Source: Anastatus disparis (lineage: Eukaryota > Arthropoda > Insecta > Hymenoptera > Eupelmidae). From it: 64,000 nt of DNA. Below, piece after piece: positions 10,804 through 22,233 of this stretch (the stretch's first letter is position 1; the number at the start of each line of letters is the position of its first letter). The position numbers and the translations under genes are program-made. The stretch is from the NCBI GenBank assembly GCA_017163975.1, contig JAFFSR010000279.1:124001-188000 (forward strand), in the 5' to 3' direction. Below the pieces are notes generated by a model. The model ran no database searches and was not told the DNA's origin. It worked only from the letters and a program-made list of their open reading frames with translations.

Positions 10804-11025
10804 TTTGTCATAGAGTCTTCTGGCCTTATATATTTGCGGCTGTGAACTTTGTACAAGTGATCAACAAATTTAAGGAAACGCCACCTAGCGACTTAAAATC
10901 AAATGGACGTAATCGATTATTTTAATTTGATTTCAAGTCACTAGGTGGCGTTTCCTTAAATTTGTTGACCGCTTGTACAAAGTTCACAGCCGCTGATATA
11001 TAAGGCCAGAAGACTCTGTGACAAA
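10804..11025. repeat. 222-bp near-perfect palindrome
   Basis: The left arm begins TTTGTCATAGAGTCTTCTGG and the right arm ends CCAGAAGACTCTGTGACAAA. The arms are about 100 bases each with few mismatches, around a ~19-base A+T-rich loop (10906-10924). No target duplication is evident. It sits just before the point where env1 homology begins. Confidence 0.8.
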
Positions 11026-11084
11026 TTGCTTCAATAAACAAGGATTCAATAAACTAATAAAAATAAAAACAGGAAAAACAGAGC

Positions 11085-11861
11085 GCGATAAAAATTACTC
11101 TTCCCCTGTTCGGCCCAACCAGCCTGGATCTTTACCAAGTATACTCAATACCAGTAAAAACCATTTTTAATAACAGCATTATGATAATACCATATAAAGA
11201 ATTCATAGCTATAAAAAATAACGGTAGTATACATGCATTCCATACAAAACGACAATTAACGGACTGTTCCCAAATATCATCCACATTATATTGCAATCAA
11301 CCAGACCTATTCTTCGTAAAAGAAGATTGTGAAACTCAACTATTATTAAATAAACCCGCCAAAGATTGCGAACTCTCGGAAACATATACCAACAAGACTA
11401 TATGGGTACGCATAGAAAAAACGAATACTTGAATATTCACTATGACGAGATTAGAAAAAATAAAAATAAAGTGCGACGATTGGGAATTAGATAGAATTAT
11501 CGAAGGAGTCGGTATTATATAACTACAACCGCCCTGTAACGGCTTTGCAACAACTGTCCATTTAAACCCGATCGAGGACAATTACAACTTTAATTACTAC
11601 TTTAATTATAGCGTAATAATAAAACTAACTCAGCCACAAGAACACAAACCCTCTGACACCTTACATATAATCATATCATATTTACTAAGCTTAACAACTA
11701 TCGCAATAATAATAACAATGACAATATTCGTAAAAACCAGGAAAATATACAAATACCTGATCGCAGCACCCAGACAACAAAGCAAAACAGAGTCCCCAAC
11801 GCAAAACCGTGAATCTCACATATACGATTTCGTACCCCCAATCAAACCTGTTACCGAATGA
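11085..11861 (+). pseudogene. Errantivirus-type envelope, 5'-truncated (env1)
   Basis: Envelope glycoproteins mediate membrane fusion in env-bearing gypsy elements. One frame runs from about 11085 to the TGA at 11859-11861 with two internal stops (TGA 11430-11432, TAA 11520-11522) and no frameshift. It begins at a motif like AIKITLP...LYQVYSIPV and has cysteines spaced as in env2. After the second stop comes a hydrophobic helix (HIIISYLLSLTTIAIIITMT, about 11670-11730), then a basic turn (VKTRK) and a ~40-residue cytoplasmic tail. The N-terminal half, including any signal peptide and cleavage site, is missing. It is homologous to, but clearly diverged from, env2 downstream. Confidence 0.75.
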
Positions 11862-12264
11862 ACTCTCTAGATATGATAAAAGTCTTCTGTAAGAAAAGAG
11901 AGAGATATAATATACAATTTGCAATAAATAAACATACAAGACATCACCAGCACACACCAACACCACAAACACTTTTGTTACTAATCAATTCTGTAGTTGT
12001 AGATGCATGCATATCACTAACCTTCTTTCCAAGTAGATAAATAACAATAATGGATATGGGAACAACAAAGAACTGGCACTGAAAAAGCAAATAATACAAA
12101 GGAAAACATTACATATAACTAACAGACTATATGACAAAAAAAAAAAAAGAGAGAATACACAGGACATCTTATGCATGTACTAACTAGCACGCACGTATTT
12201 TGACTAATCCTCACCGTTAATCTCCTCATACTAAATAAAAATCTTTTCTTTTTCCCTTTTCTAG
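11862..12264. other. Env1-env2 spacer with splice-acceptor-like end
   Basis: It is A-rich with no supported gene. The last bases form a pyrimidine tract ending TTTTCTAG directly before the env2 ATG at 12265, a plausible 3' splice site. A second GTAG|ATG lies at about 11999-12004. In errantiviruses env is made from a spliced RNA, which fits. Confidence 0.5.
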
Positions 12265-14094
12265 ATGTATCCCTACACTATCGCAACCTTTATCCTCTTA
12301 CTCCTTATTGACACAACAGCCCAGAACTTACCATCTTATTCAATCACGCAACTAGACGACCTACCAGGAATATACTTCGAATATGTCTCCGAAGTAAAAT
12401 ATAAGGCCGAGGATTGGAAAATCACAACCACATTCAGCACTAAAAATATCCTACCAGACGATTTGAATACAAACCATAATATTGACCAAGTACTAAAAGA
12501 ATGTCCAATAGACCTCACGGAATGCGTCATTTTACACATCAGAAAAAGACACTTAAAAAGGAAAATAAATACAATAAACAATGAAATAACAAACATCTTG
12601 GCAACAATAACAGAAGACCTTAGTAAGCCGGAAATACCACCAGCCAAACTGAGAAAAACAGCCATTACCCAACAAGAGGACGAAATAAAAAAAGCAACAC
12701 ATCCAATCATACCACTATTCTCGAGCATAACGCAAAGTATCCATGACCCAACGCAAAAATTTGACCGAAAGTCCCAACACAAATAAGAAGAATGGACCAT
12801 CGCACTCGAAGACGCAATAGAAATTTCTTCAACCACGATCGACCAAATTAAGAAGATCCTCCAGGAAACAATAAAAGGAAATGTACACCCAGCACTCCTC
12901 ACCCAAGAACAGGCAAAAGAAGTAATTGAGTACAGTAGCAAGAGAAATCCAGAATATGTATTACCACCATTAAAAACGCTCTCCAAATCTCCACCAGGAC
13001 TCCTCAAAACCTTAGTTTACCGAAAAGGCAACGAATTCACGATAAAAATCAGCATCCCCATACACCACAGGGACATTCTCCAATTATACAGGAATTACGC
13101 AGTACCAATACATCAAGGAAATACCACCGCGCTTCAAGTCAAATCAAAAAACGAAATGATGATAATTAAACCAGAGAACCACGACCACGCGTTCTACAGC
13201 AGCAACGATCTAAAAAACTGTACCACGTAACAAACCACAATATACTGTGACACATCCAACATGGTCTCAAAGGCAACATGCGAATCCCAACTACTATTCG
13301 ACCTCATTGTTGCAGAAGATACTTGCGACATTTAAAATATCCAACTACCAGGCACCAAATGGATACAACTAATTGAAAGCAAGGACTGGATCTGCGCCAC
13401 TGCTGCTACTGACAAATTAACCATCATATGCCCAGGAAGAGAAAACGAAATAATCAACATACAAGGAGTTGGATTGTTCCAGCTAAGTCCAAATTGCAAT
13501 GCCAGCACAACGGACACCACCCTTCACGCGTCTAACATAGAAGCCAAGGGGACCACGATCTATACGTACACCAACAAAATAAACTCCACCCCATATTTAA
13601 CTAAGATGTCTCAGCCACTCTATAAAAACAGTTATAGCATAACGCTACAACGGTATATAATCATAATCGTATACGCAATAATCACCACTATTCTTATTTG
13701 TGTAATAGCAGCTGCTATTCTATGTATAGGAAGGAGAATTTCATCAATAGAAAGGAAGCAAAGGGAACCCAAGATCATTCATATGAGACATGGAATAGCA
13801 CAAACACAACGCAAAGTTTCGTTCAATCTAAGTCCAGAAAATATAAGGCGGAAACACAAGAAGAAATCGAGCACGGGGTTAGATGTTAACGATTCACGGA
13901 CCAACCCCTGTCGAGCATCAGTAACATACAAGAATACAACGATAGGAGAAGACAGCATATACGTAGACAAGCAACCTGCCTACTCTAGCAACACCAAACC
14001 TACAGAAGAAGAAACCTACGCCAACATACCACAAAAAGTCACGAAACCACTACCAGAAACCTTATCACCAACAACTAATAACGAACAAGCATAG
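12265..14094 (+). pseudogene. Errantivirus-type envelope, near full length (env2)
   Basis: A single frame of 609 codons, interrupted only by three TAA codons (12784, 13228, 13333) and no frameshift. Seen: a hydrophobic N-terminal signal-peptide-like segment (residues 1-20); a basic stretch KRHLKRK near residue 96, a possible furin-type cleavage region; a conserved FTIKISIPIHH...LYRNYAVPI segment; and a paired-cysteine region. A transmembrane helix follows near residues 470-495 (YIIIIVYAIITTILICVIAA), then a long, basic, Ser/Thr-rich cytoplasmic tail of about 115 residues. The start is chosen because the ATG immediately follows a CTAG acceptor-like site and the signal peptide. As it stands it cannot make a full protein. 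The errantivirus-like assignment rests on gypsy pol upstream and an LTR downstream. Confidence 0.75.
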
Positions 14095-14594
14095 CTTACT
14101 TAAGGACATATCCATCAATATCATCTAGCTTAAGAAAAAAAAATCTTTCTTCTTTTCTTTCTCTTCTCCATTTTTGTCTTCTTTCACAATTATACACACA
14201 CACACACACACACACACACTCATACCAATCATCCTCACCATTTCAATCCTCATGAAATTAAGCTCTACTTGTTTCCGTACAGGTAATAAAATGCAGGAAT
14301 CGCAAAAAAACTTTTTATTGCCAACCAATCTCACCTGGAATTAAGATTCGGAGTTAACGTAAAAGACTACCTTCCAAGAAGAAGGGAGAAGAGAAAAGAA
14401 ACCAAGGAGATCATAACATCTCATAATTTTGTAATAGCATTCACTCACATCCATTCCTCGTTAATCATGATAGATAGTAAAACAATAGTTAGTTTCACAC
14501 CTTTATAACTCCATAATAGTATTAACTCTACACGTTATGGTTACTTAAATAAATGATAATAATAATTGCAATTTTTCCCCAAGGACCAACTAAC
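14095..14594. other. Env2-X1 spacer: pyrimidine tract, (CA)n, splice-like sites
   Basis: A T/C-rich tract (14135-14190), a (CA)n run at 14192-14218, and TTTCCGTACAG at about 14272-14282 followed by a very short ORF. A CCCCAAG site lies about 12 bases upstream of the X1 ATG. No gene of useful length. Confidence 0.5.
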
Positions 14595-15179
14595 ATGGAT
14601 TTCGCTGCCAAATTTGAATTACTAAGATCATTTGGATTCAACCCAGATAGCTGGCCATGCCACTCAACGAGGCTAGGAAGACTCCAGCAGTACACTCGCA
14701 ACATCTGTCGGCAATCAACCCACTCAAGGCCGATATTTCAATACATATACCGCACCGGAGTTGACGATGAAGTATTGACCAGACGTCAAATTGAAATTTT
14801 AAGCCGTCACTTTGATGAAGACGAGACGATCGAACTCGTACAAATTTACAATGAGCTCAGTGAAACATCTGACGATGGATACACAAGTGACAACAGCTCA
14901 TTGGACCTATCTGATTTCGATTCTGTGGATGAAGATGATGAAGAAGACAATGGAGTTGACCTTCCGGCTAGACTTCAGCAAGGAGAATCAGATGGATGAC
15001 TCACGTCAGACAATGAAAACATTGAGCAATGAGTTGAATTCCCCGAAGACCGAAATCTGCGAATAATCGAAGAGTCTGGCGGATGGCTGACAGAGACCAG
15101 CGGAGAAGATATACTACAACGGCTCCGCGCACTAGCCCTGGGTCTCAACCCTAAAACCACTCCCAACAACCGCGCGTAA
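14595..15179 (+). CDS. Small accessory-type ORF X1, paralogue of X2, two in-frame TGA
   Basis: I do not recognise a family. From ATG 14595 the frame runs 134 codons to TGA 14997, then stays coding-like through TGA 15030 to TAA 15177. Features: an N-terminal part with GF-x-P-x5-CH (GFNPDSWPCH), single cysteines, SRPIFQYIYRTG and LTRRQIEILSRHF; then a very acidic middle (SSLDLSDFDSVDEDDEED); then a Leu-rich end. The start is set by alignment with X2, which shares the same landmarks in the same order. It lies between env2 and the LTR, where complex retroviruses keep accessory genes, so an accessory role is an inference from position only. The two TGA codons suggest decay. Confidence 0.6.
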
Positions 15180-15372
15180 CTCATTCATACTCATTCCATT
15201 ACCACCTAACTCATACCTTTGCAACACCACTTAATTCACACCTTTATAACACCATTTAACTCATATCTCTTTTTACAACGATGCATGACTGTTCAGTTTC
15301 TTACTCTTCTATAGTTCTCACTAATCTATACGTTCATATTTAAAATACGATCATACAATATAATTTTTGTAG

Positions 15373-15696
15373 ATGTACAACTTTGTCCGGAAGATGAACC
15401 TGCTCTTATCAATGGGATTCAGGCCCAATTTTGCAGCTTGCCATCCCTACCAGGAATTTGAAGATAATATTCGTTGTATCCACTGTACATTACCATGCAG
15501 TGAAAGGCCCATTATGCGCCTACTTTATCACACCAGAGACAGACGGGTGGAAATAACACGCCGACAATAAAGAACGCTCCGCGAAAATTTTAACGAAAGC
15601 GAGATGCACGAGATAGAGAATTACTACTCTCTACCCAGACGCCGATACAACCGAATTGACGAAGGCTACAAAACCTGCAGCGACACCGAGGACTAG
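15373..15696 (+). CDS. Small accessory-type ORF X2, paralogue of X1, one in-frame TAA
   Basis: The frame of 107 codons from ATG 15373 to TAG 15694 has one TAA at 15568. The ATG directly follows TTTTTGTAG, a good acceptor. Landmarks shared with X1 in order: LLLSMGFRPNFAACH (compare LLRSFGFNPDSWPCH), an IxC region, SERPIMRLLYHTR, ITRRQ, and a tail ending DEGYKTCSD (compare DDGYTSD). X2 has a C-x2-C-x4-C cluster (CIHCTLPC) that X1 lacks, which could bind metal. No known family is recognised. The pair looks like a tandem duplication inside the element. Confidence 0.6.
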
Positions 15697-15891
15697 TCAG
15701 GCGCCATCCTTTTTCTTGTTATTTTTATTATTATTATTTTACCACTCTACATAAATATAAGATCATACAGCACACCATTATAAAACCATACCAAATACCT
15801 TTGTAAAATCATATCACATAGTTATAGCCTCAAAACTACGTAGCCATCGCTAGACTTCATCGGGGACGATAAACCTTTCTGGCCAGAGAGG

Positions 15892-16738
15892 TGTAACATC
15901 CCAACGACTCGTGATGTTTCTGTATCAAATTTTTTTTTGTTCTTAATTTCGTCATAATTTAATTACTTTATTTTTTTTCGCCTTATCGATGCGATGGCTT
16001 CTACAATTTTTCGGCATTCTATTGTAAATATATCGATCCAAAATCTGATAAGGATTTGTTCGGCTCAGTTAATGCCTTTTTATGATTTATCATAGAAATA
16101 CATAGACACCGAACCAAACTGTTATTCCCTAGAAGACATCGAATTCGGTATATAACTGACCATAGGTCCCCGAAAATCTCTCTTGGTTTTTCTTCGTCTG
16201 ATTGTTACAACTATTCTGTCTTACGTCAGTTTATTATATCTAACTCGCCTAGTAAGTACTGAGTTCTAGTGCATTAAACATATATTATAAAAAGTTATTC
16301 CAAGAATCTCAACATATAAAGTTATATTCTGTATATTAATAAAGTTAATAAAGTCTTGTCTTAATAAAGTTATAAAAAGTTTATATTTCCGTGTTATTTT
16401 TCAATTAGTAAATTAAATAAATTTCACTAAATTGATAAAATCGATATAAAAACGCTAAATAAAGGAAGGGCCAGTGCGAACATTGAAAGGAATTGGTAAA
16501 CCTCGAACATCGATAAAAGGAGAATTATAAAGAGTAAAACACTCTTTATTTGTTAATCAACAATAAAGGTAAGATTTTAATTATTTATAATTTATATAAT
16601 TACCCCATCCATAACCTCCACTCGCCGGTTGTAACTAAAAAAGTCTCGGGACCTTGCAGATAACGTGTCTACGTCTCACGATAGACACTAATAGTTGATG
16701 CTCCGGTAAATTAGTAAATATTTCATCAGAACGTTACA
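15892..16738 (+). mobile_element. 3' LTR of the errantivirus-like element
   Basis: Starts TGTAACATCCC right after the purine run GCCAGAGAGG (a possible polypurine tract) and ends AACGTTACA, so the ends are TGTAAC...GTTACA inverted repeats. It is 847 bp. Inside are a TATA-like GGTATATAACTG (16148) and AATAAA-like signals at about 16337-16370. It lies just downstream of X2. The matching 5' LTR is not in this window, so length and polarity rest on the terminal repeat and the upstream purine run. Confidence 0.65.
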
Positions 16739-17832
16739 CCATTGACAATTCAGGATTTGTCGAGTGATGATTTCGCTGGATAATTATTTTGAAAATGATA
16801 CTGTTTATAAATTAAAGATTAAAATCATTCAGTACATTATTGTAGCGAGTATATTATCATAGTTAGAATATTATAGTAGTCAGTATGTTAGTGTAGTTAG
16901 TATATTATTACGGTTAGTAGTTAGAGTGCTTGATAAACTTACAAGAATTTCAAAATATATATTATGTGTTGCACAATCATTTATACATTTTTATAAAGGT
17001 ATTTTAAATTCTATTATGTGTATACACAAGATATTGTTTGAGATAAAGACTAAAAGTCTTACTTAAACTCATACAATTATACAAATATAACATTGTAATT
17101 ATGTTGTATGCTACGATACGCATCTAATAATATGTTTTGATACATATTGATTATCAATCTTATTACATATTATTTTATATGTACAAATAGTCTATAATAA
17201 CTATACTCGTTATCAAATTTCATATAGAAAAATATTTTATTTAATACTTTTGCTTTTATAATTTGCATGAAAAAATAACTCTTGTGTATACTAAATTAAT
17301 CTTTTTCTTAGGGAATTATAATAAAATCTTTGTTTGCATGTTTTTGTTTATAGATATTATATTTTGTTTTGTGAACGTTTAAGAACAATTAGGTTTCAAT
17401 AATATTCTTGAAATATTTGAAACCATAGTACGAAATATTTTCAATAATTTTTCAAAATTTTGACTTATTTAAATAGGTTGATACAAAAAAATGCTATTTT
17501 AAAAACTTTTGATTATCGCCTTTGCTCATAATTGATTATAATTTATATCAATTTCAATAACGTAAAGAAAAATAATTTTAACATTGTAAAAATTTAAATT
17601 TTTTATATTGCTAGCACCATCTATCGGCATGTATCAGTTTTCTTACACATTAGCAGTAGCAGCTGAATCACGTGACAGTTGCATGTGACTAATGTCGAGT
17701 CATATTTCGTTATACTGCAATATTTTATAATTTTCATGGTTGTAAGTATTTAAAATTATTGTTTATAAAAATAGCTGGTGCTATTGACTGTGCTTTCGTC
17801 GCTTAAGTGACTAAATAAGTTATTATCGGTTC
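16739..17832. other. A+T-rich spacer without recognised gene
   Basis: No ORF or known repeat. A loose repeat of TAGTNAGTATATTA occurs at 16850-16925. The last ~200 bases (17620-17830) are less A+T-biased and may be the 5' part of the downstream non-LTR element. Confidence 0.5.
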
Positions 17833-20776
17833 TTGAAAATTCATGCAGCATATTTTTTCCACCTGACCGCAGCGACATCGAACCAAGTCTCTGATTTTAC
17901 CAAATTTGATTCCGACCTCCTCTTAACAAAGAACAATAATTTATACATTATATGCATTTATGCAACAGGAACACAATCAATTGAATTTATTGAAGAATTA
18001 AATATTATTAATCAACTTAATTTAGACAACTATATATTAGCGGAAAAAATAAAAATTACTATATATTAGCGGGCGATTTAAATGCAAAATATCACGACTG
18101 GAACAATTCTCAAAACAAAAGCATAGGTTTAGCTTTACGAAAAATGGGTGAATGATAAATATTCAAAGTTTAAAATAATCCTTAAATACACGAACGTTCC
18201 TACATTTCCTAGAAGTCAAGCGTATATTGATATTAGTCTTTGTGACGTCAGAATATACATTAATAACATAAACTCGGACGATACCATACCTTCGATCAAC
18301 ATTGATAGTGACCATAAAGCCATCAATCTTAAATTTACGATACCACAACACGATGATTATATTTCATTCTCCACACCTACTTATGCCCTTGATTATAATA
18401 AAACAAAATGGTCAAAATTTCAAAAAGATATAAACAAGAATTTGACTAAAATACCTATAAATAAAAATCTCACAAATGAAGAAATTGACCAAGTTTTAGC
18501 TAACATAAATAATACAACCACCACCGCTATTAAGCGCAACATTCCTACCTTCAAATATTATAATTCAACCGAACTATACTCGAACGATGAAATTATTAGA
18601 TTATATAAAATCAAAAGTAGATTCATCATGACATTAAATAGCAAATACAGAAATCTTTCTGTTCTTTCACCTACAATTATTCATAACGCCAAAGATCAGC
18701 TTAAAACTATTAAAAATAAAATAAAACAAGAATTCCAAAAGTCAGTCAACACCTTTTGGGAAAATAAAATAAAGAAAATACCATATAATTCTTCTCAAAA
18801 GTTTCCACATTTAAATAAAACTTTAAATGTCGCGATAATACAGATATTCCTAATTTAAATGTAAATAACGATAATATTAGTTTGATCACAAATTCTAATA
18901 TAAATCCCAATAACCTTACGAAAAATGAGAATATATATTATACAATTACTGATGAAACTGATGAATTAAAAATATTAAGTCACACTTTTGCAGCTGTTAA
19001 TAGTCAAAACAAAAAATTAGGTAAACCAAAGCTTAATAAAATGATCGAAAAAAATTACACTAATTTTATCAATAAATTCGATTTCGAAAAAGACGCACCT
19101 TTATTGCACTTCACAGATTCTAATTCCGCAGACAATCCTTCTTGGGACATTAGTAATGATTATTTTACTCATCCAGTTTGCACATCGAACTTATTTAGAA
19201 AACTCAACAACAAAAAGTCATCTGGGCCTGATAGCGTTCCAAATATAGTTTTAAAAAACCTTCCTCTTAAAATGGTAATCAACTATAACACAATCTTTAA
19301 TCATTGCCTAAATTTTCCATTTTAGTCATTTTCCATCAGCCTGGAAAATGGCTAAAATTACCCCAATACATAAGAAAGGTAAAGTTCCTTCGAACTCCTC
19401 GAGTTATAGACCAATAAGTCTATTGTCAGACATCTCAAAAGTTTTTGAAACATTATTAAAAGATGCTCTGCATAGCTTTTTTCAGAAAACAATTTAATTG
19501 CTGATACTCAATTTGTGTTTCGTAGAAATCTCAGTACCATTCATGCTATCCACACCTTCACATCTCATATCCAGTATACTCTTAATAATAAACTCAGCGT
19601 AGCGGCACGTTTAATTGACCTGGAACGCGCTTTTGACACAGTTTGGATAAAAGCGTTATTGTACGAGCTTGAAAAAAAAATCGTCCACCTGATTTACTTA
19701 AAATCATATTTAGTATAATCACAAATAAAAAATTTTTACATCAAATGGAAAAACTAATTCCGATCAAATTCTTGACCTTGTTGACGGCTTACAACAAGGC
19801 ACTGTCACCTCACAGGACCTGTTCAATTTTTACAACTCTGACATTCCAAACCTCTTTAATTTTCCAGATTTAACAGACACACACTGAAAAAAGGTTGGTA
19901 CTCTACTAGCGCCGCGTGTCGGTAAACAACAGCGCTCGAGTTTTGAATGTATGTTTTCCTGATTCCGTGCAACAAACGTCCTAATTCCGTGCAACATACG
20001 CCCTAAACCGTCGTCCTAAATCGAAGGACGAGGCTTCTACTCAACGTTTGCGTTACGTATGAGCTAAAGTCGCGCGAGTGCTTTCCAAAAGCGGACAGCA
20101 TACGTTCTAAATGGAAAGCGCACATGGCAGCCCACCGTTAGAGCATCATATATCCGCAAGAGGGCATCTTTTGCGCCAACTTTTTTTCAGTGCAAAAGCA
20201 CTCTTTTTTGCTGATGATTTTATTATCTATATCAAAGGTAAAAACGTTACTAAATAACAAAACCAATTGCAAACCCTCTATAACAAGATCAATGATTACG
20301 ATCATACCTGAAAACTTAAAATCAATCCATTCGAGTGTAAAACCATACTTTTTTGTGAAAAAATTATAAATGAAAGTAGTCGCTTCAGAAAAAATTATAA
20401 AAAATTCTGTATAAGATCAGATAATATTGAAATACCTCACAAACCTATAGTTAAGTACTTTGGCATAAATTTAGACCAACTTTTATACTTAAATAAACAT
20501 GTAGAAATACAACTTGGCAAAGTCAGAAAGCATTTCAAATCAATACTAAAATATTTTATTATCCTTACCCAAACAGTAGAATTGAAATCATTTGTTACAT
20601 GTAACTCGTCAGACCTAATTTAACATATGGTTGTCCACTTTGGTTTGATGTAAGCTCTTTAATAATGGAAAAATTGCGAGTCTTTGAGCGTATATGCTTA
20701 AGGACATGTACAGGATTATATAGAAGTGAAGCTTCTAACGATAAACATTACATAAGTTATAAAAAGTTATGCAAAA
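17833..20776 (+). pseudogene. Jockey-like non-LTR retrotransposon ORF2 relic
   Basis: ORF2 of these elements encodes an apurinic-type endonuclease and a reverse transcriptase. Seen in order, across several frames: endonuclease motifs GDLNAKYHDW (about 18070) and DSDHKA (about 18307); a linker; RT motifs SGPDSVPNIVLK (19219), SYRPISLLSD (19403), FVFRRNLST (19515), LIDLERAFDTVW (19611, first catalytic Asp), GLQQGT (19785), and the catalytic FADD (20208) after a MITE; then a CR1/jockey-like thumb region to about 20770. Many stops and shifts occur (for example 18068, 18856, 19323). The start is approximate, the N-terminal endonuclease is incomplete, and no ORF1 was seen. Confidence 0.8.
19882..20192. 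mobile_element. MITE in jockey-like RT
   Basis: CACTGAAAAAAGGTTGG at the left and CCAACTTTTTTTCAGTG at the right are inverted repeats. RT sequence reads GLQQGT...DIPNLFNFPDLTD before it and FFADD after it, so it is an insertion of about 311 bp. The target duplication is ambiguous because the target is a CA run. No ORF. Confidence 0.75.
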
Positions 20777-21510
20777 AGGCCACTCTGCATCTAGTTTCAG
20801 ATGCAGAGTGGCGATTTTGAAAATTCATTATGGTGACTCCTATATGGTGGCCAAAACTTGAAAAGTTCGTAAAAATTTATCGTTTTTTTCTTACTAAAAA
20901 TGAATAGAGCACAAAATTTCACACAGAAATATGGTATTATAGTCCAGGTCAAACCACATTTTAAAGATTATTTTTTGCAATCATTATTTTGAATCACTTG
21001 GCTATTATTTTGGCTGAAAACGGATCTTGGAACAGTAAGCTCTCACATTCTTGAGATTGCCGCTTACGATCCTTATGCCCATACGATTTCAGCATGTTTC
21101 GGTTAAGGTCAAACAAAGGTCAAACACTTCAATTCGAATAATATAATTTTTTTTACTTCATTTTTTTTCACTTACAATGCATATGCAGAAATTTTAGATT
21201 TGCGTCTTTATAATATTAAATATCTCATAAATGGTATTCTTCTTTATTAAAATTTTAACCCCGCTCTTCTATATTTTTTCTTTACTTAAATAATTTTCTT
21301 ACTTACAATGCTTACGCGAAAACTTTAGATCCTCGTTTTCATAATATTAAACATTTTACAAATTTATTTTATTCGTTGTAATATTATATTTTACACAGCG
21401 TGTGGGAATTTTCTTTCCCACGCGCTTTTCTCCGTGTGGGAATTTTTTTTCGCCATTCTAACCCTAAAATCTCAACTTCGTTACTCTTTTTTTTTGCTCT
21501 CATGGCGAAA

Positions 21511-21727
21511 AATACACTACGCAACTAGTATGGAAAGGCTTTTTTACGAATCTCGTTACGACCCTCACCTTCAGCTCAGGCCATAAACTTCTTGTTTCGT
21601 AAAAAAAGCCTTTCCATACCCGTTACGTAATGTACTATTTCCGCACGCTTTTTTTTGTGCAGGAATAGGACACTTACCATTCGGAAAATCGTGTGGCAAA
21701 TCGAACTTTACGCACGCCGTGTGGAAA
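21511..21727. mobile_element. Twin-hairpin element, family copy 4
   Basis: The left palindrome ATACACTACGCAACTAGTATGG...TAATGTACTATT (21511-21637) has arms containing GGAAAGGCTTTTTTACGA / TCGTAAAAAAAGCCTTTCC. A short body follows, from TTCCGCACGC to CGCACGCCGTGTGGAAAAAT. The layout and end words parallel the insertion at 294-509 and the larger one at 47623-48485. Another small hairpin, CGTGTGGGAA / TTCCCACGCG, lies just upstream at 21399-21426. Confidence 0.6.
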
Positions 21728-21843
21728 AATATTTTACATTTATTTGTTTCAACAAAATATTTATTTTGAACATAATATTTTTTATAGGGAAATTCGCAAA
21801 TACTCATACGGTCAATTATTTTTATAGGTTACTCACCTTTTAA

Positions 21844-22233
21844 GAGGAGGTCGTATCATTCTGTCCTTGTCTAATCTGAATTTTCGTTATTATAAATAAA
21901 TAAAATATTTTCATAGAAAAGTAAGACAACCGCCCAATAGAGCAAAAGACAAGCAAACGATTCTGTTCTCTAAAAAAATATGATATTTTTATTATTTTTC
22001 GAGTGAAGTCTGAAATGAAAAAACAGTTCAATCAACTCAATCAAGTTCGATTGTTTTTCCGTTTCAGCCTTCACTCGAAAAATAATAAAAATTTCATATT
22101 TTTTTATAGAAAAGAATCGTTTGCTTGTCTTTTGCTCTATTGGGCGGTTGTCTTACTTTTCTATGAAAATATTTTATTTATTTATAATAACGAAAATTTA
22201 GATTAGACAAGGACAGAATGATACGGCCGCCTC
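21844..22233. mobile_element. TTAA-flanked palindromic MITE (GAGGAGGTC family, copy 1)
   Basis: TTAA at 21840-21843 and 22234-22237 flank GAGGAGGTCGTATCATTCTG...CAGAATGATACGGCCGCCTC. The arms are complementary almost to the centre near 22035, making a 390-bp hairpin. It shares the terminal ~25 bases with MITEs at 28991 and 29734, but its interior is different. Confidence 0.8.

Noticed and set aside
12336..13007. Minus-strand 223-codon frame
   Set aside because: Antisense of env2; hydrophobic composition reflects the complement, with no start or family signal.
15892..16738. Treating this as a solo LTR
   Set aside because: A purine run and env/accessory ORFs lie directly upstream in the same orientation, so a 3' LTR is the simpler reading; the missing 5' LTR leaves some doubt.
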